Positions 9,602-18,019 of a DNA stretch of 64,000 bases are shown piece after piece (position 1 is the first letter of the stretch; each line of letters opens with the position of its first letter). The position numbers and the translations under genes are program-made. The stretch is from CAZPXZ01 sp965219495 (GTDB lineage Bacteria; Pseudomonadota; Alphaproteobacteria; Rhodobacterales; CAZPXZ01): the NCBI GenBank assembly GCA_965219495.1, contig OZ244777.1, positions 3,596,001 through 3,660,000 of the forward strand, written 5' to 3'. A model generated the notes under the pieces. The model was not told where the DNA came from and ran no database searches. It saw only the letters and a program-made list of their open reading frames with translations.

Positions 9602-10649
9602 AAATCCAGATCGACTGAGATCCTTGGCGGCCGACATTTTCCGTGCAACGGGTTCGTCCAAAGAGGAGGCGCGAATCGTTGCCGAAAACCTGGTGGACTC
9701 CAATCTGGCGGGGCATGATTCCCACGGAATAATCCGCGTCCACAGGTACGTGAATTGGGTTGTCGAGGGCTCTGTTGTTCCCAATCGCCACGCGCGGGTC
9801 GTGTTGGACCAGGGCGCAGCAGTTCTTGTGGAGGGAGACTTTGGCTACGGGCAGGTGATTGGCCTGGAAGCCATGGACATGTTGATCGAGCGCGTTGGAA
9901 AGAGCGGCTTCGCCACCCTCGCAATCCGCAATTCCGCGCATCTTGGCCGCATTGGTGCCTGGGCCGAGAAACTGGCTGATGCCGGGTTCCCTTCGATTCA
10001 TTTCGTAAATACTTCCGGCTTTGGAATTCTTGTTGCACCGTATGGCGGCACCGACCGGAGGATGTCAGCGAACCCGATTGCCGCCGGCGCACCGCGAAGG
10101 TCCGGTCCGCCCATTGTTCTGGACATCGCGACTTCCGTCATTGCCGAAGGCAAGATCCAGATGATGCGAAACAAGGGCGAACCGCTGCCCTTGCACTCGG
10201 TGGTGGATGGCGGCGGCAAACCAACCACCGATGCCAATACCTTCTATGCCGACCCGCCGGGAGCGATCCTGCCTTTCGGAGCGCACAAGGGATCGGGCCT
10301 TTCCTTCTTTTGCGAAGTATTCGCCGGCTCCCTTACCGGCGGATTCTCCAGCAATCCGGGAAGCCCCACTGGCGGGAGGCTCGTAAACAACATGCTTTCC
10401 ATCGCATTTGACCCCGGCGCATTCGGTGAAGAGAGCTTTTTTGCGGAAGACCTTCAACGGCTAGCCGACTGGGTCAAGGCGTCCCCGCCGGCCAAGAAAG
10501 GCGAAGCGGTACTGTTGCCCGGTGAGCTTGAAAGCCGAACGCGCATGACGCGTAAGACCGAAGGCATTCCGGTGGATGAGGTGACCTGGTCTCAGCTGGC
10601 GGAAACTGCCGGCAGACTCGGGGTTTCCGCCGGCGACTGTGTTCAATAG
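9594..10649 (+). CDS. malate/L-lactate dehydrogenase family oxidoreductase (Ldh_2 type)
   Basis: The product is a member of the type-2 malate/lactate dehydrogenase family of NAD(P)-dependent 2-oxoacid reductases: NLAGHDSHGIIRVHRYV near the N-terminus, NSAHLGRIGAWAE, the MSANPIAAGAPR region, LDIATSVIAEGKI, and FGAHKGSGLSFFCEVFAGSL near the C-terminus. The start is unusual. Homology begins at the CTG at 9594, which overlaps the pdxA2 stop by eight bases and has GAAGGAAGAG just upstream; the in-frame ATG at 9531 overlaps far into pdxA2 and a TTG at 9624 would trim conserved residues. It likely oxidises or reduces a hydroxy-acid intermediate in the same pathway. Confidence 0.85.
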   Translation: MNRNPDRLRSLAADIFRATGSSKEEARIVAENLVDSNLAGHDSHGIIRVHRYVNWVVEGSVVPNRHARVVLDQGAAVLVEGDFGYGQVIGLEAMDMLIERVGKSGFATLAIRNSAHLGRIGAWAEKLADAGFPSIHFVNTSGFGILVAPYGGTDRRMSANPIAAGAPRRSGPPIVLDIATSVIAEGKIQMMRNKGEPLPLHSVVDGGGKPTTDANTFYADPPGAILPFGAHKGSGLSFFCEVFAGSLTGGFSSNPGSPTGGRLVNNMLSIAFDPGAFGEESFFAEDLQRLADWVKASPPAKKGEAVLLPGELESRTRMTRKTEGIPVDEVTWSQLAETAGRLGVSAGDCVQ

Positions 10650-11066
10650 CGAGTCGGGAGGCGGAAAAAGCGGAGGGAGAAGGAATTGCCGAGCGGGATG
10701 ATCAATCAAGGCGTCCGACTGCCAGCAGGCGCATCCGCACCGAAACCACCTGCTCCGCGCATATTCTGGCGTTCGGCGCCGGGGTGCCGGGACCAGGCAT
10801 CACCGGCGCTGCTCTGGGTGACTCGCATGTAATTCTTAACGGGGCGGTCGTCTGGCGCCGAACACGCGGCGGGCAGGAGAGGAATCTCGCATCTGCTTGC
10901 TTGCAAACTGGAAGTCTCGGTCGAGGTCGCCCGAGCGGTTATGCTGAAAGTCACGTATCCGCTGGGGGCGCCCGTCCCGATCATTCCGGCAAGAGTCGAA
11001 CTTGACGCGTTTGAGCCATTTCAACATAACCGCTGTTCCGCAACCTACTGATTTGGTGAACGCAAG
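10650..11066. other. 417-base gap, possibly decayed sequence
   Basis: No gene could be identified. Plus-strand frames contain protein-like scraps (for example FGAGVPGPGITGAALGDSHV and, in another frame, VMLKVTYPLGAPVPIIPARV), which may be remains of a frameshifted gene, but neither was assigned to a family. Confidence 0.3.
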
Positions 11067-12164
11067 ATGAAAATTTCCGCAGCCAGACTGTATCGTCAGA
11101 TTCAGCCGTTCATCGATTTGCCCTACGTTTGCAGGGGCCGATCGGAAACAGGCTTCGACAGTTCCATTGTCGCCCTGGAAGCGGAGGATGGCACGGTGGG
11201 ATGGGGCGAGGCGGCTCCACTGGGCGCCTTTTATTCCGAAGCCTTTCCGGAAGGAATTCGGGCAGGCATAGCGCGCCTGTTGCCGACCCTGATCGGCCGG
11301 GACGCAACAGTTCCGGACCGAACGGCCGAGGCAATGAACGACACGATGTTCGGACAGCCAGCCGTAAAGTCGGCGATCGACATGGCGGCATGGGCTCTGG
11401 CGGCCCGCCTCACCGGCGCGTCCTGAAGATCCTTGCTCGGGGGCCGGGAGGGATCGACCGTACGGCTTTATCGCGCTGTGAGCCACGCCAGTCCGGACGC
11501 GATGGCGGCGAACGCGGCATGCTTCGTTGATCAAGTTAATCGCAGGCTTCAAGTAAAGGTTGGCGCGGAACCAATGGAAGATATCGAACGGATAGGGACC
11601 GTTCGGGCTACGGTACCCGACGATGTGCCGCTTTACGCGGACGCGAATGGAGCATGGACCTTGGAAGAAGCGATGCGTTTCATTGACGCAGTGCGGGATT
11701 TGGACTGCTGGATTGAACAGCGGTGCATGGCCTACGCGGATAATCTCCAAATCGCCCGGCATTGCGCCAAGCCCATGATTCTCGATGAGGGGATCGTAAC
11801 GCTGCAAGACCTGCTGACGGCGTACAGGGACGGAGTAGTTTCGGGAGTGTCGTTGAAGATAGGGCGGATTGGTGGCGTCGGGCCGACGCGTCTGCTGCGC
11901 GATCTGGCAGCTGCCTTGGGTTTGAAGGTGACGGTAGAGGACATCGGGGGTAGTACGATCAGCACGGCTGCCACGGCTTTGATGATGGTTTCAATGCCGG
12001 AAAGGGCGCGTGCCCACACGGTTGACTTTATGAATTGGGTCACTGTTGCCAATGCGGACGGCATGCCCCAAACCCGGAACGGAATGCTGGTCGCGCCCGA
12101 AGGGCCGGGCTTGGGCGTCACCGTCGATGCGGATCAATTCGGAGCCCCGGTCGACGAATTTTGA
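11067..12164 (+). pseudogene. enolase-superfamily dehydratase (cis-3-hydroxyproline dehydratase-like), interrupted by in-frame TGA
   Basis: One reading frame covers a full mandelate-racemase/enolase-superfamily protein (about 365 residues) but carries TGA at 11424-11426, between RLTGAS and RSLLGGREG. Both sides are in the same frame, so only a single nonsense change separates them. The N-terminal capping part (GWGEAAPLGAFYSEAF) and the barrel part are recognisable, with expected acid/base and metal residues in RLQVKVG, YADANGAW, WIEQRC, LDEGI and LKIGRIGG. Close family relatives act on cis-3-hydroxyproline or related acids; the exact substrate is unclear. Native expression would yield a truncated 119-residue product unless the stop is read through. 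It ends the catabolic cluster. Confidence 0.82.
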
Positions 12165-12578
12165 ACAGCCGTGACGCCCCGGTGTCAGGAAGGCTGGGCG
12201 GTTGACTGTAGACCGAACGCCATTGCGGTCCCGCACCTCCGGCTCGTGGTTGTCCGGTTGCCCGCGACCATCCGGCCAATTGATGTTTCCGAGAAAGCCG
12301 GGATCACGGCGTGGCACCGTATTTGATGTCAATTCGCGGTGGATTTGAAACGACGAGCGAGAATGAATTGTTGAACCCCGGTATCGCCAATTATGGGCCC
12401 ATACCGCAAGGGCATGCAGGCGCGCCAGCCTTGACGATGACGAATTCCGGGCGCGTCCCGAGTGGAGTATTTTGCCGAACACAGCGGCAACGCACTGGAG
12501 AATTCTGCCAGTCATCCAGTATCCGCTGGCTTCTCTACAAGAATTGTGAAGAATTTCGGGACCGAGAATCAACTTCCT
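12165..12578. other. 414-base gap between convergent genes, no gene recognised
   Basis: The stretch separates the plus-strand enolase-type gene from the 3' end of a minus-strand gene. No coding signature and no clear intrinsic terminator was recognised. Confidence 0.35.
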
Positions 12579-14240
12579 CTACGCGCCTGGGCGGCAGCAA
12601 CACGATGCGATGATCGGCTGGTCAGACAATGCAATGGCGATTGTGGCGCGCTGGTTCACGATGGCTGCTTCCGTCGTTTCTCCGAGCCTGTGAAGGCACT
12701 CCGCATATCCATGCAGCGCCCAGACGTTATCGGGGTGTTGCCGGCATCGGGCAAGCGTGCCGTCATATCCGAGATCCGACCTGTACACGGAAGCGGCCTC
12801 GTCAATGGCGCCCTGTTCCAGCAGCAGTGCGCCCAGCGCATGGCGGGGCGGATGCATTCACGCCCAAGGTTCGTTGTAGAAGAGATGATCGTCATGAAAC
12901 GCGGCTTCACGCAAATGGTCAAAGGCCGCAAGGAATTCGCCCTTGCGATACGCCAGTTCACCCTCCAGCATCGCCTCGGCCACCCGAAGTATATCATGCG
13001 CGGAATTGTTGAAGAACAGTCTGTTCTTGGGGACGCGCGCCTTGGCCACGGCAAACGCGTCACGCTCATATTCCGCCGCATCGGTCTGACCTAGCGCCGC
13101 GTTGGCGATGCCCCGCGCGTAGTGGAGCATCGCGGTTGTCACACAATGCAGCACTGAATCCGCCATTGGCGGATCTGCCAGGATGTTCCGCCAGCGGCCG
13201 AAGCGCACCAACACATGCATTCTTGTCGAGCAATAGCCCTCAAGTGTCACGGCCATGCGGGGCTTGTCCACGCCAATCAGATCGGGCGTCAGCAGTTCGC
13301 GTGTTTCATTTGCCGCTGCCAGCGCAGGAGCGAAGCGGCCCGCTGTCATGGAGGCGTACATCATCATGTGAAGGTCGTGGCAAATCGAGTTCGTGTAAAA
13401 CAGGTTGGCCCCCGCGTGGGCCAGATTCTTTCGATCCGCCGCGATCACCTTTGCGCTCGCGTCAATGGCGCGATGAAACTGACCGCAAAAGGCATATACA
13501 TGGCACGGCATATGTTCGAGATGACCGGAGTCAGGGGCAATGCCGGCCAGGGCGTCCGCGGACCCAAGCGCCTGTTCAGGCGTTGTGGACATCTCGAGCA
13601 GATGAATATGCATGTGCAGAAGACCCGGATGCGGCGGCAAATTGCGGTTGCTCTGCTGCTGCAAGGCTTCCTCCACTGTACGAAGCGCCTCAAGAGTCGC
13701 GGCGCCCTCGGCGGGCTTGCCCGTCGCCGTATCCCACAATTTCCATGGAGTCAGCGTGATCAGGGCCTCGGCAAAAAGTGCTGCGACGTCGTGATCGTGC
13801 GGATATTCACGGTGTACCAGACGCATCGCGTCCGTGTAATCTCGTTCCCAACGCGCGAGTTCGGCGATCGATGCGGGACGGGGTCTTGGAAATCTCCTTG
13901 CGATTGCGCAGATCAGCGCTTGTTCGACTGCGGACGCGGTCCGCTTACCGGCGACGGCCATTTCCGCCGCATGGTGACAAGTCGCGGTTGTCTGAGAAAT
14001 CTCGGTTTCGCTGAACCAATCCCAAGGGATGTTGTAGAATGGACCGCTAGCCAGCGCGACGCCGCACCACGCGATGGCGCACCCGGGCTCATGATCCAGA
14101 GCCTTGCGAAAGCAGACGACCGCCTCCTCGTGATTAAAGCCCTAGATCCAGGTCAGATCGCGGTCGAACCACAACTGCGTTTCGAATGCGAAGTTGGATA
14201 TCGGACGGGACGTTGAAACGATTTCGAAATATTCGCTCAT
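12579..14240 (-). pseudogene. TPR-domain protein of the TTC38-like family, with two in-frame stops
   Basis: A single minus-strand frame from ATG 14238-14240 encodes about 553 residues typical of bacterial TPR38-like proteins: WFDRDLTWI-stop-GFNHEEAVVCFRKAL, ASGPFYNIPWDWFS, PPHPGLLHMHIHLLEMS, SGHLEHMPCHVY, NEPWA-stop-MHPPRHALGALLLEQG, and a cysteine-containing tail. It is interrupted by TAG at 14142-14144 and TGA at 12858-12860, with no frameshift. At the second stop relatives carry tryptophan (pattern E-P-x-G-W-M-x-P). The longest intact piece is 12858-13961. Function of the family is unknown. No RNA-level evidence of readthrough is visible, so it is scored as a recently inactivated gene. Confidence 0.8.
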
Positions 14241-14368
14241 TGCTGGACGGTTTCGGGTTCGAAGAATGATACGCCGACATGCGCAGTGAAGCACGACCGG
14301 ACAGCCATCGCAATTCCAGACGCCACTGCATTCAACTGTCGCGGGAGTTCTTGCGTTCGCCCAGACAA

Positions 14369-14402
14369 TAAAAAGCGCCTGCCGATGCAGCGGTCGGCAG
14401 GC
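14369..14402 (-). terminator. intrinsic terminator of the glycine-betaine binding protein gene
   Basis: Read on the minus strand, the 9-base arms GCCTGCCGA (14394-14402) and TCGGCAGGC (14377-14385) enclose an 8-base loop and are followed by GCTTTTTATT. This is a textbook rho-independent terminator located just beyond the 3' end of the proX-like gene. Confidence 0.85.
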
Positions 14403-14419
14403 ACAAGGGATTGGTTTAA

Positions 14420-15427
14420 GAGACTTGCACTTATTTTCTGAGCGGCGTCTTCCGAAACTCATGCTGTCCAGACGTCTTCGAACCTGATCAGAAACTCTAC
14501 AGCGGCATCGACTCCGCCAGCCTGCTCTTCCTCGATGAATACCAGAATCGTATTCATGACCGGTCCTGGAAAGATTCGCTTCGAAAGGAATTCGACAGCT
14601 GCACCGCCTCATCGCATCAGGGCATCGGTAATCACGGTATGAACTTCCGATTTCGTCCATGCGGAGGGCTGCGGGTCCGCGCATTCCTGCTCCGGTTTTA
14701 CGACGCAACCGTCCCAGTTTTCAGACCCGGCGAACTCGACTTCGAAAGGCAGAAATTGCAGGTTGTACTCGCCGACAATCGCCGTTGGCGCCCAATAGTA
14801 GCCGAACCAGTTTTCGCCGCGTTTGACAGCTTTTGCTATCGCTCCGTCGAGGCCAGCCGCAGAGCCCGGGTCCACCAGCAGCCAACCCTTTTCCTCCATT
14901 TCGAAAGCGCAATACAAGTTGGCGTTCGCAAGCTGGCACCCTCAGCCCGCCGGACATCCGTAGAAAGCTCCCTTTGAGGAATCCTCTGGGTGAGGGAACA
15001 AATCAGCACGCTCGAGAAAAACCTCGATGGTCTGCAGCTCGGGGTTTTGTTCCAGCGTATAGGATGGAACCCACCAGCCTTCACCAAGTCCCGAAATCGG
15101 CCCACTGACCACAGGATGAAGACGCCCTTCATCCAGAGCTTGATCGAGTGGCTTGCGGAAGACGTTGACCCAAAGTTCCCATGCAATATCCGGTTGGCCT
15201 TTTTCGTTCATCGATGTGAACGTTTGCATGGTCGCTCCCGGAACCAACTCAACCTCGCAGTCATAGCCATTCTCAAGAATGAATGCGTCGACATTCGCCA
15301 TGAGTTCGGCCGAGGCCCAGTTGATTTCTGCGATCGTAACCGACCCGCAGCCGTTGGTTGAAACCGGGGTTGCCAACAGCGTTGCAGCTACCAAAATGCC
15401 GATTAATCCGGCAAATCGCTTTTGCAT
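14420..15427 (-). pseudogene. glycine betaine/proline ABC transporter substrate-binding protein (ProX-like), three in-frame TGA codons
   Basis: The frame starts at ATG 15425-15427 behind a strong ribosome site (AGGAGG, five bases away) and opens with a signal peptide (MQKRFAGLIGILVAATLLA). It encodes an OpuAC/ProX-type betaine binder: VTIAEINWASAELMA, the WVNVF region, FYGCPAG-stop-GCQLANANLY, WFGYYWAPTAI with ligand-cage aromatics, and FEDVWTA-stop-VSEDAAQKI. TGA codons lie at 14942-14944, 14609-14611 and 14459-14461; at the first and third, relatives have tryptophan (CPAGWGCQ, WTAWVSED). No other frame disruption was found until near the end, where the native stop may be shifted. The gene keeps a good promoter and terminator, pointing to recent inactivation or to readthrough. 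Confidence 0.82.
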
Positions 15428-15511
15428 ATTCACCTCCTATTATTTGCTGTTCGACAGCAAGTTCACCCGAGAGTGCCGCCAGGCGAAATCCCTTCACTCG
15501 CGAGCAATTGA

Positions 15512-15540
15512 CTCTAATAAAATAATCTTCGTATTGTCAA
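15512..15540 (-). promoter_or_regulatory. sigma70-type promoter of the proX-like gene
   Basis: On the minus strand a perfect TTGACA (complement of 15535-15540) is followed after 16-17 bases by ATTAGA/TTAGAG (about 15512-15518) in an AT-rich spacer, about 85 bases upstream of the proX-like start codon. The -35 box is ideal and the -10 box is moderate. Confidence 0.6.
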
Positions 15541-15679
15541 GGAATTTTCTTTCACGCAAATCTGTTCCAAGCATTCGTTTTTTCTCGCCAAGTATTTGGA
15601 TTTCTTGGTTTTCAGAGGAGAAGCAGGATCCGCAATCTCCGTTTCATGGCATGTCAATCCGAGTTCAGGCAGCAGGGGT

Positions 15680-15976
15680 CTACAGGGCGGGGGAGGGGGG
15701 TTCCGCGTTCGGGAGGAAGGACTGCAGGACTGCGCCGCAGCATGCGTGTTCGAGCGGGGTTCCGATTTGGATCCAAATTACTTCGTCCAGCACGGCGATC
15801 CGACGCTTGATGCAGGTCATGCATTCCCAGACGGCCTCTGTCCCGTGATAGGCCGCGCATCTCCGGGGCGGCAGCATCAGCGATGCCTTCTGAAGTCCGA
15901 ATTCGCGCCACGCCATCGCCAGGTTCTTGAAATTCATCTGGTAGAGTACGAGCAGCATTCTGGCCCCGACAACCAC
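15680..15976 (-). CDS. hypothetical small cysteine-rich protein, unrecognised
   Basis: This 98-residue frame is not recognised as a family. Its content looks protein-like rather than random: a hydrophobic, amphipathic start (MVVGARMLLVLYQMNFKN), then a block with cysteines in CAAYHG, ECMTCIKR and EHACCG, and aromatic residues in between. Protein-like sequence in another minus-strand frame just upstream (to about 16124) could mean the gene is frameshifted and longer. No ribosome site stands out. It may be a scrap of a decayed gene between the betaine-binding locus and the dioxygenase gene. Confidence 0.25.
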   Translation of the reverse strand: MVVGARMLLVLYQMNFKNLAMAWREFGLQKASLMLPPRRCAAYHGTEAVWECMTCIKRRIAVLDEVIWIQIGTPLEHACCGAVLQSFLPNAEPPSPAL

Positions 15977-16193
15977 GTACTTTCATCACTGGATTCGCCA
16001 GTCTTGGCGTGTTCGCCGTAGGCGCATGTGGATTTCGGGTGTCAATCAGATTGGGATTCGTATATCGGCCGACAACCTCGATGTACGCCCTGAGCCGCTC
16101 ATGGACTGAAAGTCTGGCATGCAACAGTCCTGCATGCGCAACGACGGCGGGTTCTCGGTTTCATGATCCGGCAGTCTGGGCTATATTGGACAC

Positions 16194-16835
16194 ATGTCAG
16201 AAAGCGCCGTCACCCGACGTCTCGCCTTCGTGAGACTGGCCACTGCCGCCGCGGGGGCGGTGTCCACGCCGATCTTGGGTCACGCTCGCTCGTCTCCGTT
16301 GGGCTACGTGTTTTCCGGTTCAGCGGCCGACCGCGCCCTCGGGCTCGCTTCTCCGCTTACCTGCACGCCTGGCACGCCCTCGCTGACCGAGGGGCCGTTT
16401 TATACGCCGCTGACGCCGCGCCGAGCCGATTTGCGGGAGCCGGACACGAGTGGAGAACCGCTCGTCCTCGAAGGCCTAGTCCTCATGCCCGATTGCAGCC
16501 CCGTGGCGGGCGCGGTGATCGATATCTGGCATTGCGACGAGCATGGCCGCTACGACAATTCGGGTTTTCGCTATCGTGGCCATCAGTTTACGGATACCAC
16601 CGGCGCCTTCCGCTTCAAGACCATCCGGCCCGCCCACTATCCCGGGCGGACGCCGCATATTCATGTGAAGCTCCAAGGCGAGGCAACGCGCCTGCTGACC
16701 ACCCAGCTCTATTTTCCTGACTTGCGGGACTCAAACGCTCGGGACAGAATTTATCGCGACGACCTCATGCTGCGCTTGGGCCGTGCCGACGGAGCCTGGC
16801 GCGGACGTTACGACTTCGTGCTCATTCCCGGCTGA
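16194..16835 (+). CDS. intradiol ring-cleavage dioxygenase family protein
   Basis: The 213-residue product resembles the protocatechuate 3,4-dioxygenase beta-like family of non-haem Fe(III) enzymes. Ligands fit the two-tyrosine two-histidine pattern: tyrosine in EGPFYTP, tyrosine in EHGRYDNSG, and two histidines in TPHIHVKL. The core signature GAVIDIWHCDEHGRYDN is present. The N-terminus (TRRLAFVRLATAAAGAVSTP) looks like a twin-arginine or Sec leader, so the protein may be exported, as many single-gene members of this family are. The ATG at 16194 is the only sensible start. It stands alone, with decayed sequence on both sides, and its aromatic substrate cannot be inferred. Confidence 0.85.
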   Translation: MSESAVTRRLAFVRLATAAAGAVSTPILGHARSSPLGYVFSGSAADRALGLASPLTCTPGTPSLTEGPFYTPLTPRRADLREPDTSGEPLVLEGLVLMPDCSPVAGAVIDIWHCDEHGRYDNSGFRYRGHQFTDTTGAFRFKTIRPAHYPGRTPHIHVKLQGEATRLLTTQLYFPDLRDSNARDRIYRDDLMLRLGRADGAWRGRYDFVLIPG

Positions 16836-17783
16836 CGTTCGGGTCCTGCAATTGCAACCAGGCTTACTGACTTGCCCGGATTCCGCGCCGGCGGCTGCGA
16901 TTCCACCGCGGTTCATTCGGCAGTCCTTTGGATCGCCCAATCTTCGGCCGCGTTTGCGTCTCCGCTACAGTCCCAGAGCACGCGTCAAGGATCGCTGTTG
17001 GGAATTTTCGCTCGTCCACCCGTGAACCGCGCCCACGATTTCGCGCCGAGAGGAACCCACGCGTGCCAAATATGCCAAGAAGGCCCGGTTCGAAGGAAGG
17101 GTTCAATTTCTCGCACAGGGAAGAATGTAAATTGCCTGTTTGCTGTCAGGCCGGCTCCGTCGGTTCCTTGCTGGGGTGGATCCGGCCATGGCCATTCAAG
17201 TCTTGGCGGGAAGGCGTGGTTACAGGAAAGGGTCGATTTTCCCGTGCCAGAAGGCGATCTTGTTGGCATTCAGTTCTGTCAGACCGGGTCGCGCCAAGGC
17301 TCCGCGATATAGCGGACAAATCCGAATTCCGCGGTTCGCGCCGCCAAACCGCTCCGTAAGGACCGAGAGCCGGTCTCGAAAGCCTGCGGTGGATGAGAAA
17401 TGGAAAATTTCGATCGCCTGGGCGCCTGATGCGTGCAGTATCTGATTCTTGCAGCTTATCCGAACTCTCTGCAAACGAATGACTAATCGGGTTTGACGCG
17501 AAATTTGACCGCATATCCGGGAATCTCAGGCGCCGGAATTACCAGTCGGCAGTTGTGGGAAACACCACAGCAATCGAATCAGGTTCGAAGGAGTTGAACT
17601 GCAGGGCGAGCGCATCTCGGATACTTGCGGATGTCAGCGGTTTCCCTGCGGGTTTTCGGTCGGTTGCACAGTTCGCAGCCACGCGATTCGGTTTGCAGGA
17701 CGTTGGCGTATTTGCCGGACATTTCCGGCATGGACGGTCGGGAACGGAAATCGCCCGCCCGATTTCTTGTTTGCGCCCGACTT
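16836..17783. other. 948-base stretch with only gene scraps
   Basis: No intact gene was identified. On the minus strand between about 17480 and 17760 two frames give protein-like sequence (ASIRDALALQFNSFEPDSIA and, shifted, LVIPAPEIPGYAVKFRVKPD followed by a stop), which suggests the end of a frameshifted gene that was not assigned. The right boundary is the repeat associated with the large IS. Confidence 0.35.
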
Positions 17784-18013
17784 CTGACTTCCTGACCTCA
17801 TGCGATGATCCGAGCTTCCTGATGGACGCCATTTCTTTGTCGCAGAAGGATTTTCCCGTGGCAAAGGCCATGACATGCCATGCGGATCGCCCTATATGCC
17901 GTGATGCTGTCGCGGGGGCCGCCTTGACCATTTCACCCTTGCCGATGTGTCCAGCAGACGCCATTGCGATCCGTTCCACCGTGTCCATGATCAGCCGGGA
18001 TGGAACCACAACG
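17784..18013 (+). repeat. duplicated left end of the large IS (copy A)
   Basis: This block repeats the left end of the IS that follows: the same order of motifs (terminal repeat, TCCTGATGGACGCCATTTC, GCCGATGTGTCC, GTCCATGATCAGCCGGGA) occurs again 236 bases further right, with roughly three quarters of bases matching by eye. It begins with CTGACTTCCTGACCTCAT (17784-17801), which matches the far-right terminal repeat (20414-20431, reverse) better than the adjacent copy does. Confidence 0.75.
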
Positions 18014-18019
18014 TATTTT

